A DNA stretch of 64,000 bases. Source: Chlorobiaceae bacterium (GTDB taxonomy: Bacteria; Bacteroidota; Chlorobiia; Chlorobiales; Chlorobiaceae). The stretch covers positions 1 to 64,000 of the forward strand of contig JABDHL010000015.1 of NCBI GenBank assembly GCA_012972825.1, read 5' to 3'. How positions within the stretch are numbered: position 1 is the stretch's first letter; each line of letters starts with the position of its first letter. A program made the translations under genes and the position numbers. Positions 55,212 through 63,285 of this stretch are shown here, in pieces. The notes beneath the pieces were generated by a model, which made no database searches, was not told where the DNA came from, and saw only the letters and a program-made list of their open reading frames with translations.

Positions 55212-55424
55212 TCAATGTTCATCAAGGGTGAAGCCGATTTTAATGGTCACCTGCCAATAGGCAATTTTCTGGTTCTCAACATGACCGCGGGTTTCTACTA
55301 CTTCAACCCACTTGATATTTCTGATTGACTCAGAAGCTTTTGCAACAGCATTATTGACGGCTTCTTCAATGCTTGTCGGCGAAGAACCTACAATTTCTAT
55401 TTTCTTATAAATGTGAGCGCTCAT
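55212..55424 (-). CDS. Dodecin flavin-binding protein
   Basis: 70 residues starting MSAHIYKKIEIVGSSPTSIE with NAVAKASESIRNIKWVEVVE (conserved Trp) and ending WQVTIKIGFTLD. Dodecins assemble as hollow 12-mers storing riboflavin, lumichrome or FMN. The role in GSB is not known; flavin buffering is inferred. Confidence 0.93.
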   Translation of the reverse strand: MSAHIYKKIEIVGSSPTSIEEAVNNAVAKASESIRNIKWVEVVETRGHVENQKIAYWQVTIKIGFTLDEH

Positions 55425-55601
55425 GGCGTATCATGGTTTAAGTGCTTGAAAAAAGAAGGAACACGTAAGGCGACGCGTGCTTCAGGTCAGCTGTTATATT
55501 AGCAATTCATGAGAAATCTTCAAATAACCTTTCTCTGTCCATATGTTGTTTTAAAAAGGATAATCGCTGAAAGTCCGTGGCGTTGCAAGGGGGTGGGGGC
55601 G

Positions 55602-55638
55602 GCCCGAAACAACCTAAAAACCGATGGTTGTTTCGGGC
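55602..55638. other. Perfect 13-bp hairpin after the YaaH-type gene
   Basis: gcccgaaacaacc and ggttgtttcgggc form a perfect stem around an 11-base loop, 15 bases past the stop of the - strand transporter gene. No T run follows on that strand, so it is not a classic terminator. A G-rich run lies beside it at 55588-55602. Confidence 0.6.
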
Positions 55639-55653
55639 AATAGAGGTCGGTTG

Positions 55654-56199
55654 TTACACTCCAAGAGAGTGGAACAGAAGCGGCAGAGCGCAGAGGGCGA
55701 TTGCAATATTGGTTGCGCCGCAGATTTTTGTTATGAGTGTATTCTGTTTGTACCAGGCAAACGGAAGCAGGATAGTAAGGAGGTTGATCAGCAGCAGAAC
55801 AGTGCCCAACGGCCATATTTTCCCCATCAGGATTGCTTTGTAGCTGAAGACCGCCGTCATGAAAAAGATGCCGAGAAACAGGTGAGCGTAGATTTTCTTG
55901 TCGCCGGGGTTGTAGAAATGCATGGCGACGACAACCCAGAACAACCCGTAGGTAGCAAAGATGGTCCCGACGTAAATTCTTGCTTCAGGCGGCATCCCGA
56001 CATCGAACAGGTAGAGGCAGGCAGCGGTGAAAAGCTGGGCAGCACCGCCGAAATAAAGGGCGATATGGGCAAGATTCCTTCCCAGCTTTGCATGATCAGT
56101 ATTCTTGTCAAGCCCGAATCCCAACTGCTCAAGGCCGAACACCCAGACAGTGACGATAAGTCCAAATAACCCGATAGCTTCCGGATTAACTACATTCAT
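55654..56199 (-). CDS. GPR1/FUN34/YaaH-family transporter (acetate/succinate type)
   Basis: 181 residues with six hydrophobic helices. The family NPxG-like motif is NPEAIGLFGL at the N-terminus. YaaH/SatP members move acetate or succinate with protons; GSB assimilate acetate, so that substrate is plausible but not shown. Not adjacent to acetyl-CoA synthetase. Confidence 0.82.
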   Translation of the reverse strand: MNVVNPEAIGLFGLIVTVWVFGLEQLGFGLDKNTDHAKLGRNLAHIALYFGGAAQLFTAACLYLFDVGMPPEARIYVGTIFATYGLFWVVVAMHFYNPGDKKIYAHLFLGIFFMTAVFSYKAILMGKIWPLGTVLLLINLLTILLPFAWYKQNTLITKICGATNIAIALCALPLLFHSLGV

Positions 56200-56401
56200 C
56201 GGTAGAGCTCCTTTTTGTTTTAGTTGATAACGGTTAGCGCCGTCGCAACTGTAACGGTTTTCGCAACGGCTGCGTCAATGTACTGCTATTATTTTTTAAA
56301 GAATAACAGTATTGTTTTAGTTGCAATAGCATCACGTTTTCGGCGTTCTTTTAATACCTTTGAGCTTTGATGAAGAAGATAAATGAAGAAGTTTTGCTGC
56401 G

Positions 56402-57712
56402 ATGACCATATCTGTTGACGACTCTACGATAACAAATCCGGATAAGCTGGACCCTCAAAGGAAAAAAGGCGTTTTACGGCAATTGCTTGCAGCTTTTCCT
56501 GCATTTCGGAGCCGGAATTTTCGACGATATTTTCCGGGCCAGGTGATTTCCATGATTGGGACATGGATTCAGATGGTGGCTCAGGGTTGGCTGGTGCTTG
56601 AAATTACCGGTTCAGCTTTTGACGTTGGAGTTGTTGCTGCGGCCTCTACCCTCCCGACACTATTTCTTTCTCTGTTTGGAGGTGTAATAGTTGACCGCTA
56701 CCCGAAGCGCACTATTCTGCTATGGACTCAGTCTTCTGCAATGATACTCGCCTTTGTCCTTGGTGTTTTTGCAATGACCGGCACGGTAACGATCCTGATC
56801 ATCATTTTACTTTCGTTTCTTCTCGGGTGCGTCAATGCTCTCAATGTCCCTGCCCTGCAGGCTTTTCTCAGTGAAATAGTCGAGAGGGAGGAGCTTGCAT
56901 CGGCCATTGCGATGAATTCGGCTATCTATAACGTATCAAGGGTTATAGGGCCCGCTATTGCAGGATTTCTTATTTCATCCACAGGGACGGGCGTTGCTTT
57001 TCTTGTTAACGGAGTAAGTTTTTTTGCCGTGATCATTTCCCTCCTTTCCATGAAGGATCTGTCAGAACAGGTTGGGGCGAAAGTTTCCCTCCATCCATTG
57101 CAGGCCATCAGGGAAGGATTGAAATATTCATGGGAGCATCCGTTGATACGAACCATTGTGCTTTTCATCGCCGTTATTTCAATTTTCGCATGGTCCTACG
57201 TGACTATGCTTCCGGTTATAGCAAAACACAGGTTCGGGATGGGTGCATCGGGTCTTGGATATCTGTACGGAGTTTCGGGTCTTGGTTCCGTCGTTGGTAC
57301 TGTGGTTGTGTCCATATATTCCAGAAAAATCGACCGGCTGGTTTTTATTGCTGGTGGAAATATTCTTTTTGCTCTTGCATTGATCGGGTTTACGTTTACA
57401 ATGCTTCTGCCGGTCGCGTTTTTCTGTCTTTTCATCGCAGGCTTCGGGCTTGTCGCCGCTGTCTCAACCATGAGTGCAACCATTCAGAGTACGGTAGACG
57501 ATCGTTTCCGGGGAAGGGTGATGAGTCTTTATATGATGGTTTTCATGGGGTTCATGCCGATCGGGAACCTTGAGATAGGTTATCTTTCGGAACACTTCGG
57601 CACAGGGTTTGCCATTCGCATTGGATGTATCGTCACAATCCTCGCCTCTCTGGTTCTGGTTTACTCCAGCGGGAGTGTCCGTTCAGCATACAATCGTTAC
57701 AAAGCACTGTGA
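56402..57712 (+). CDS. MFS exporter, MFS_3/enterobactin-exporter type
   Basis: 436 residues with twelve predicted TM helices after a short cytoplasmic N-terminus. Motif A GGVIVDRYPKRTIL follows TM2. FPAFRSRNFRRYFPGQVISM is the characteristic entry into TM1. Substrate unknown; siderophore or drug efflux are typical of the group. A weak terminator follows. Confidence 0.85.
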   Translation: MTISVDDSTITNPDKLDPQRKKGVLRQLLAAFPAFRSRNFRRYFPGQVISMIGTWIQMVAQGWLVLEITGSAFDVGVVAAASTLPTLFLSLFGGVIVDRYPKRTILLWTQSSAMILAFVLGVFAMTGTVTILIIILLSFLLGCVNALNVPALQAFLSEIVEREELASAIAMNSAIYNVSRVIGPAIAGFLISSTGTGVAFLVNGVSFFAVIISLLSMKDLSEQVGAKVSLHPLQAIREGLKYSWEHPLIRTIVLFIAVISIFAWSYVTMLPVIAKHRFGMGASGLGYLYGVSGLGSVVGTVVVSIYSRKIDRLVFIAGGNILFALALIGFTFTMLLPVAFFCLFIAGFGLVAAVSTMSATIQSTVDDRFRGRVMSLYMMVFMGFMPIGNLEIGYLSEHFGTGFAIRIGCIVTILASLVLVYSSGSVRSAYNRYKAL

Positions 57713-57732
57713 AGGTCTGACACAAGCAGTGT

Positions 57733-57770
57733 GGTTTCTTTGAGGGATTTGCTGTTAAAGGAACCCTTTT
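57733..57770 (+). terminator. Weak terminator after the MFS gene
   Basis: ggtttcttt pairs with aaaggaacc (one G-U pair) around a 15-base loop, followed by ctttt. Confidence 0.5.
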
Positions 57771-57818
57771 GCGTGGAGTCGCGTTACAACCCTCAGAAAG
57801 AGAATATTATTTTTTATT

Positions 57819-58373
57819 ATGATGAAACAGCTCTGTTTTCTGTTGCTTGTGTTTGCTCTGCTGCTGTACTCTTCTACAGCACCTGCGGAAAAAATTCAGA
57901 CCGTTAGAACCATGGAAAAGCAAGACACCTTCAATCCCTATTATTCCCGTACTGATACCACGAAACTCAATCTGTCGGATGCAGAGTGGAAAAAGGTACT
58001 TTCTCCGGAAGTTTATGCCACAGCCCGTCAAAAAAAGACTGAACTTTCGTTTACCGGCAAGTTCTGGGACTATACCGGTCAGGGCACCTATTACTGTGCT
58101 GCTTGCGGGAATGCCCTTTTTCGCTCCGATGCGAAATTTGCTTCGACCTGCGGCTGGCCAAGTTTTTTTGAGGAGGTTCGAAAAGGCAGTGTGACCTATC
58201 TTCCGGATCGTTCATATGGCATGGTAAGGACTGAGGCACTCTGTGGAAGGTGCGGCTCACATCTTGGCCATCTCTTTGATGACGGGCCGCCTCCAACAGG
58301 AAAACGGTTTTGCATGAATTCGGTTGTACTTGATTTCGTCCCGGACATTCAGGGAACCAGAAAGATGCAATAG
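57819..58373 (+). CDS. msrB: Peptide methionine-R-sulfoxide reductase MsrB, exported
   Basis: 184 residues with a signal peptide (LCFLLLVFALLLYSSTAPA), so the enzyme is periplasmic. Zn sites CAACG and CGRCG, GWPSFFE and the active-site RFCMNSVVLDF are all present. It repairs methionine-R-sulfoxide. No MsrA partner is encoded nearby. The gene ends 3 bases from the convergent emrB-like gene. Confidence 0.93.
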   Translation: MMKQLCFLLLVFALLLYSSTAPAEKIQTVRTMEKQDTFNPYYSRTDTTKLNLSDAEWKKVLSPEVYATARQKKTELSFTGKFWDYTGQGTYYCAACGNALFRSDAKFASTCGWPSFFEEVRKGSVTYLPDRSYGMVRTEALCGRCGSHLGHLFDDGPPPTGKRFCMNSVVLDFVPDIQGTRKMQ

Positions 58374-58376
58374 AAA

Positions 58377-59996
58377 TCAGTGCGACGATGAGAGGTCGAC
58401 CTTTTCCCCTTTTGGAATCCTGATTAGAAGAAGCAGAGGCAACGCGAGCGCAAAGAGGAGAGAGATGAGCATAAATGCATCCATGTAAGCCAGATGGTGG
58501 CTTTGAACGAGAACGGTTCCTTCCAGTGCTTTTATGCCTGCGAGTTCAGCCTCATGCTGTGATAAACCTGCTTTCATGGTCGCAAGCTGCTGCACGCTGT
58601 CAAGCCTCGTGACCGCAGGGGTATCATAGGGCGAAAGGTGGCTGAGAAGCTCCACCCTGTGAGCAGCAACCCGCCTTGCGATATAGGTATTGGTAATCGC
58701 AATGCCGAACGAACCCCCAAGCTGCCGTACCATGTTGTTGAGCCCGGTAGCCTGCCCGATGTCTTTTCCGTGCAGCCCTGCCACAGCGAGCATGGTAACG
58801 GGAATGAAAATAAAGCCAAGCGCGAAACCGCGAAGAAGCAGTACCAGGAAGAAGTTTTCCGCTCCCGACTGCATCGTTTGCTGACCGAGTTCCCAGCAGA
58901 AAAATGTAAAGCACACCATACCGACAGCCATAACCTTTTTAGGGTTGATGCCTCGCTGCATGGCGATGCCCAGCGGAAGCGAGATTATTCCTGTCACAAC
59001 ACTGCTCGGAAAAAGAACCAGTCCTGTCATCAGCGCAGTAAAGCCGAGCAGCCGCTGCACAAAGACAGGAAAGACAAAGAGCGATCCATAGAGGCCATAC
59101 CCTACGATAAAGGTAAGCGTTGCGCCAATTGCCAGGTTCTTGCTTCGGGCCAGTACTCGCAGATCCACGGCGGGTTCTTCGGTATGCAGCTCCCACCAGA
59201 CAAAAGCAATGAGCGAAACAGCTGCGATGATGGTAAACCAGATGATATAGTCGGTTTCAAACCAGTCTTTCGCCTCTCCCCGTTCGAGAATGAACTGCAG
59301 CGATCCAATGCCGACAGCAAGAAGCCCAATGCCGGTCCAGTCGATTTTGGAAACGGCGTGCTTCACTTTCGGTTCCCTGAGAAAGGTGAACGCAGACCAT
59401 GCGGCAAGCAGGCCGACCGGAATGTTGACGAAAAAGCACCACTCCCAGGCAAAATAGTCTACAAGAAAGCCCCCGAGAAGCGGTCCTATGGTAGGGCCGA
59501 GCACCAGTCCCATGGAAAAGATGCCGGTCGCCTTGCCACGCTCTTCGGGCCGGTATGTTTCGTAAAGAATAGCCTGTGATGTCGGCAGAAGCGCACCGCC
59601 CCCCAGGCCCTGAAGAAAGCGGAAAATCACCAGTGCCCAGATGTTTGGGGCCATTCCGCAAAGCAGAGACGCAAAGGTAAAAAGAAGAATCGAACCGATA
59701 TAGTAGTTTCGCCGTCCGAGCAGGTTGCCAAGAAAGCCGGAAAGGGGAATTACAATAACGTTGGCAATGGCGTAACTTGTAACGACCCAGGCGACATCAT
59801 CAATACTCGCACCAAGATTCCCGCTGATCTGCGTGAGCGCCACATTCACAATGGTCGTATCGATCAGTTCAAGCATGGCCGACACGATCACTGTCAAGGT
59901 GATGATTATTTTCCTGAATCCGGTGTCATAGGTATGCGCTGGATTCGGCAGCATTGCCGCGACCGATACACCATTCTGTTGTTCAACTCTTGCCAT
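58377..59996 (-). CDS. DHA2-family (EmrB/QacA) drug:H+ antiporter
   Basis: 539 residues with fourteen expected TM helices. Motif A GFLGNLLGRRNYY, and motif C region MGLVLGPTIGPLLGGFL with IPVGLLAAWSAF. LIDTTIVNVALTQISGNLG is the standard TM1 of the family. It pairs with the upstream adaptor and TolC-type channel as a tripartite pump. Last gene of the tolC-usp-emrA-emrB operon, separated from emrA by a repeat. Confidence 0.92.
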   Translation of the reverse strand: MARVEQQNGVSVAAMLPNPAHTYDTGFRKIIITLTVIVSAMLELIDTTIVNVALTQISGNLGASIDDVAWVVTSYAIANVIVIPLSGFLGNLLGRRNYYIGSILLFTFASLLCGMAPNIWALVIFRFLQGLGGGALLPTSQAILYETYRPEERGKATGIFSMGLVLGPTIGPLLGGFLVDYFAWEWCFFVNIPVGLLAAWSAFTFLREPKVKHAVSKIDWTGIGLLAVGIGSLQFILERGEAKDWFETDYIIWFTIIAAVSLIAFVWWELHTEEPAVDLRVLARSKNLAIGATLTFIVGYGLYGSLFVFPVFVQRLLGFTALMTGLVLFPSSVVTGIISLPLGIAMQRGINPKKVMAVGMVCFTFFCWELGQQTMQSGAENFFLVLLLRGFALGFIFIPVTMLAVAGLHGKDIGQATGLNNMVRQLGGSFGIAITNTYIARRVAAHRVELLSHLSPYDTPAVTRLDSVQQLATMKAGLSQHEAELAGIKALEGTVLVQSHHLAYMDAFMLISLLFALALPLLLLIRIPKGEKVDLSSSH

Positions 59997-60031
59997 TCGT
60001 TGCTTTTGCTTAGGCTGTCTTGTCAGTCATT

Positions 60032-60198
60032 GTTGAGATCCCTCACCCCGCAAGGGGGATTCGGGATGACATTTACTTTTGCTTACGCTCTCTAGCCAGT
60101 TATTGTTGCTCTCGTGCGTTACCTCCAGGATTCATCTTTTCATTCATGTATTTTTGTCATTCCGAATCCCTCTTGCGGGGTGAGGAATCTGCCTCAAC
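60032..60198. repeat. MITE-like inverted repeat between emrA and emrB
   Basis: A left arm at 60037-60071 and a right arm at 60155-60189 are inverted complements with 32 of 35 matches. Both end in the sequence tgtcat/atgaca. The spacer is 83 bases. The element could fold into a long hairpin in the operon transcript. Sequence family resembles the gtcatcc units near 48954. Confidence 0.75.
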
Positions 60199-60202
60199 CA
60201 TC

Positions 60203-61243
60203 TTATTTCACCTTAACATCCACAACCACGTTCATGCCCGCGGCAAGCTGATGATCCTTGTCAGGCTTTTCTGTAAAGACGATTTTGACTGGAACACGTT
60301 GCGTAACCTTTATGAAGTTGCCGCTTGCATTGTCGGGTGGAAGCAGTGTGAATTTTGCGCCGGTACCCGATGATAGAGACTCCACCTTCCCTTTGAACTC
60401 TTTATCAGGAAATGCATCAACTTTGATAATCACAGGCAGTCCGGGATGTATTTTTTCAAGCTGGGTCTCCTTGAAATTAGCCACAACCCAAAGCTCCTTG
60501 CTTCCGACAATTCCGATGAGCTGCTGCCCTGGAGCTACATATTGTCCGGGTTGCACATTTTTTTTCGAAACCTGACCGTTGGCCGGAGCCGTAATCGTCG
60601 TGTATGATAACTGAAGCTCGGCCTGGCGCAGTTCAGCTTCACGTCTTTTAACTTCTGCTTTTTGCAGCGGAATCTGGGCAAGAGCAGCCTGATACTGGTT
60701 CCCTGCAGCTGAATATTGTGCTGAAGCAGCCTGTGCTCCAGCACTCACACCATCGAACTCTGCCTGTGAAATGACGTCCTGTTGCCGGAGATTTTCGCCC
60801 CGGCGAAGGTCTGCCTGCTGTTTTCTGCTTGTTGCTGCAGCAGCGTTTGCCGAAGCACTTGAGGCATTTGCCTGATTGGTCGTTGCCTTTACAGCGGCCT
60901 TGGCGCTCTCCACAGCAGCAGCGGCAATGTCCCGACGCACTTCATAGTCAGCTGCTTCAAGCCGGATAAGGGTATCACCCGTATGAACCTGCTGGTTATC
61001 CCTCGCAAGAACCTCCTGCACTTTTCCGGGAATTCGTGAAATGACCGGATAGACATCACCTTCTATCTGAGCGTTGTCCGTATCTTCGTACTGGAAAGAG
61101 TGATAAATGCTTGTACCTCCCCAGATAAGTACGACCGCAATAAAAACACCTGCAATAATGATTCGCAGCGGATTCGAAGCCTTCGTCGTGTCTTTTTCGG
61201 AGTTCTTGTTTTCTGGTATTGTTTTTGATTCAGGCTGTTCCAT
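60203..61243 (-). CDS. HlyD/EmrA-type membrane fusion protein
   Basis: 346 residues. One N-terminal TM helix (LRIIIAGVFIAVVLIWGG) after a polar leader, SFQYEDTDNAQIEGDVYPVI typical of EmrA, paired lipoyl halves (IPGKVQEVLARDNQQVHTGD; LSYTTITAPANGQVSKKNVQ) and an Ala/Gln-rich coiled coil between them. It joins EmrB to the TolC channel. Confidence 0.92.
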   Translation of the reverse strand: MEQPESKTIPENKNSEKDTTKASNPLRIIIAGVFIAVVLIWGGTSIYHSFQYEDTDNAQIEGDVYPVISRIPGKVQEVLARDNQQVHTGDTLIRLEAADYEVRRDIAAAAVESAKAAVKATTNQANASSASANAAAATSRKQQADLRRGENLRQQDVISQAEFDGVSAGAQAASAQYSAAGNQYQAALAQIPLQKAEVKRREAELRQAELQLSYTTITAPANGQVSKKNVQPGQYVAPGQQLIGIVGSKELWVVANFKETQLEKIHPGLPVIIKVDAFPDKEFKGKVESLSSGTGAKFTLLPPDNASGNFIKVTQRVPVKIVFTEKPDKDHQLAAGMNVVVDVKVK

Positions 61244-61287
61244 ATTATTTCTTGTTGTTGTCGTGAAAAGTATCGTTGCGGAACCTT

Positions 61288-61713
61288 TTATTCTGCACTC
61301 TTTAAGTTGATCGTTGGCGTTTTCAGAATCACAACGGGGCAGAATGCCTTGCGCATCACAGTTTCTGCTGTGCTTCCCACCAGAAGGCGGGCGATATCAG
61401 TTTTCCCGTGGGATCCGAGCAAAATCATGTCTGCGTTATGCTCTTTTGCATAGCCAAGAATGCATGTTGCCGGTTCGCCGTATTGCACCTCAAAAATGGC
61501 TTGGACATTGTTTTGAGAAAGCATTTCACTGTATCTCGAAAAGTCATGCAAGCGTGTCCTTAGAAGGTGATCATCACAATTGATTTCTGGTGCAATATAG
61601 AGTATGATGAGCTCCGCACCTGTACAGTGCATTGTGGCTGCATAGCGCACCACAGAATCTGAAGCCACGGAAAAGTCAACCGCGCAGATAATTTTTTTGA
61701 GTGATATTGTCAT
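61288..61713 (-). CDS. Universal stress protein UspA-family, ATP-binding type
   Basis: 141 residues. Opens KKIICAVDFSVASDSVVRYA and closes with the nucleotide motif GSHGKTDIARLLVGS (G-x2-G-x9-G-S). This pattern marks ATP-binding family members. It lies between tolC and emrA with 1-base spacing to tolC, so it is co-expressed with the pump. What it senses is unknown. Confidence 0.88.
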   Translation of the reverse strand: MTISLKKIICAVDFSVASDSVVRYAATMHCTGAELIILYIAPEINCDDHLLRTRLHDFSRYSEMLSQNNVQAIFEVQYGEPATCILGYAKEHNADMILLGSHGKTDIARLLVGSTAETVMRKAFCPVVILKTPTINLKSAE

Positions 61714-61714
61714 G

Positions 61715-63040
61715 TTACCAGAATATTTCCCCGGTTGCTCGTTTCAGGGTATAGTTGCTCATCACATAGGAATAGTCAGCTTGAAGTTTCGCAAGTTCTG
61801 CCTCCGAGAGAGATGCTTCGGTAGTAAGGAGGTCAAGTACCGTAGCCATGCCGTTTTCGTAACGAACCCGTGCATGTTCGGCGGCAAGTTTGGCCTGCTG
61901 AACCTGTGTTTCGGTCGCTATGATCTTTTCTGATGAGCTCTTGACTGCATGAATCGTCTCTTCAATATCACTTCTCACTTGCTGTTCCGTATCGAATTTT
62001 CGCTGAGCGGCTGCGTGCATGAGGGCTGTCGCCTCCTGGCGTTCAGCACTGGTTTTAAATCCGCTGAAAAGAGGTACCTCCAGTTTCAGGCTTCCAACAA
62101 AATTCTGACGTATTTCATTAATATCGGGCAGAAGGCCATTCGTGACGCCGTACGATGCGCTCGCTGACACTACAGGCAGTCCGTCTTTCATGGCAATGGA
62201 GCGCCGCTGCTTGGCGGCTTTTTCATTTTCAATGGAAAGTTTCATCTCAAGACGCTGCTCCAATGCCTGTGTGAGAAGTTCGACATCTTTGCGATCTACA
62301 GGAGTTATAGAAAAAGAACCCTGAATTTTGAGAGGCGAATTGTCTGCTATGCCGGCCAGATGCCGCAGGGTCAGTTCCTGACGGAGCAACTCCTGTTTTA
62401 AGTCGAGCATTTTGCTTCTGGCAGCGGCGATTCGAACTTCGGTGGACAAAACATCAAATCTGGTTGCAGCGCCTGTCTGGTAACGTTTTTTAGTGAACTC
62501 AAGAGCCTTGCTGAGTGCGGTTATCTCTTTCTGCTCCACCGTTATGTTTTCCCGTAAAAAAATAATGCCGTAAAAGAGCTGGACAGCCTGAAACGAGAGA
62601 TCTCTTCGGGAGATTTCCAGTGATTGTTCTGCAGTTTTTTTGCCTGTCAACGCAAGGTTTACAGTAGAGCCTCTTTTTCCGAAATCGAACACGATTGCCC
62701 GTGCAGTGACTTTGGCTTCATAGTTGTCATTAGGTGCAAACTTGAGCATGGGGCTTCCAAAGAGACTCATTTCCGAGACAGGGTCAAGATAGGTATATCC
62801 TGCGCTGGCAGATATCTGTGGAAGATATGCACTTCTGCTCTGGGTAATTCGAGCCTTCGCAGCCCTTACTTCGTCTGCTCCTGCCTTGAGGAGATGATTG
62901 TTTTCCTGGACAAGTCGAATCGTTTTTTCAATCGTAAGCGCCTCATCTCCTGGCGCTTCAGCAACGGCCGCCAGTAACGGACAGGCAAGCATGATTACGG
63001 TTGCTGCGATGCCGGCAGTTCTGGTCAGAATTCTGTTCAT
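61715..63040 (-). CDS. TolC-family outer-membrane efflux channel
   Basis: 441 residues from the ATG at 63040, chosen because a signal peptide follows at once (MNRILTRTAGIAATVIMLAC); a start at 63103 would push it inward. No lipobox is placed as in OprM. Repeated OEP helices (KKRYQTGAATRFDVLS; RYENGMATVLDLLTTEASLS) are typical of TolC. It is the first gene of the tolC-usp-emrA-emrB operon and diverges from the GAF regulator. Confidence 0.9.
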   Translation of the reverse strand: MNRILTRTAGIAATVIMLACPLLAAVAEAPGDEALTIEKTIRLVQENNHLLKAGADEVRAAKARITQSRSAYLPQISASAGYTYLDPVSEMSLFGSPMLKFAPNDNYEAKVTARAIVFDFGKRGSTVNLALTGKKTAEQSLEISRRDLSFQAVQLFYGIIFLRENITVEQKEITALSKALEFTKKRYQTGAATRFDVLSTEVRIAAARSKMLDLKQELLRQELTLRHLAGIADNSPLKIQGSFSITPVDRKDVELLTQALEQRLEMKLSIENEKAAKQRRSIAMKDGLPVVSASASYGVTNGLLPDINEIRQNFVGSLKLEVPLFSGFKTSAERQEATALMHAAAQRKFDTEQQVRSDIEETIHAVKSSSEKIIATETQVQQAKLAAEHARVRYENGMATVLDLLTTEASLSEAELAKLQADYSYVMSNYTLKRATGEIFW

Positions 63041-63285
63041 AATAGCTCGATGATTTGTTCCGTTATTGTGCCGACACATCAAAAAAAACATCGGGTTGCA
63101 CATGTCATGAACACTTAATCTGCAATTTGAATGCCAGATAGCCGCAAACGGGCAAATAACAGCTGCAATCCTTGCTGTGTATGGATGTTCAATTTTTATT
63201 GTGATTTCAGTATTCCGAAATAATCAGAAAATTCTCTATACTGTATTCTTAATATTTCAGAATATCCTGACTTTGCTATACTGTT
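63041..63285. promoter_or_regulatory. Divergent promoter region tolC / GAF regulator
   Basis: The sequence ctatactgt occurs twice as a direct repeat 40 bases apart (63236-63244 and 63276-63284), the second 1 base before the regulator start; each holds a tatact -10-like element. An inverted pair attct/agaat (63245-63261) lies between them. This may be an operator region; the protein bound is unknown. Confidence 0.4.

Noticed and set aside
58638-59579. 313-codon + strand open frame
   Set aside because: Antisense to the EmrB-like gene, very rich in charged residues; a shadow frame.
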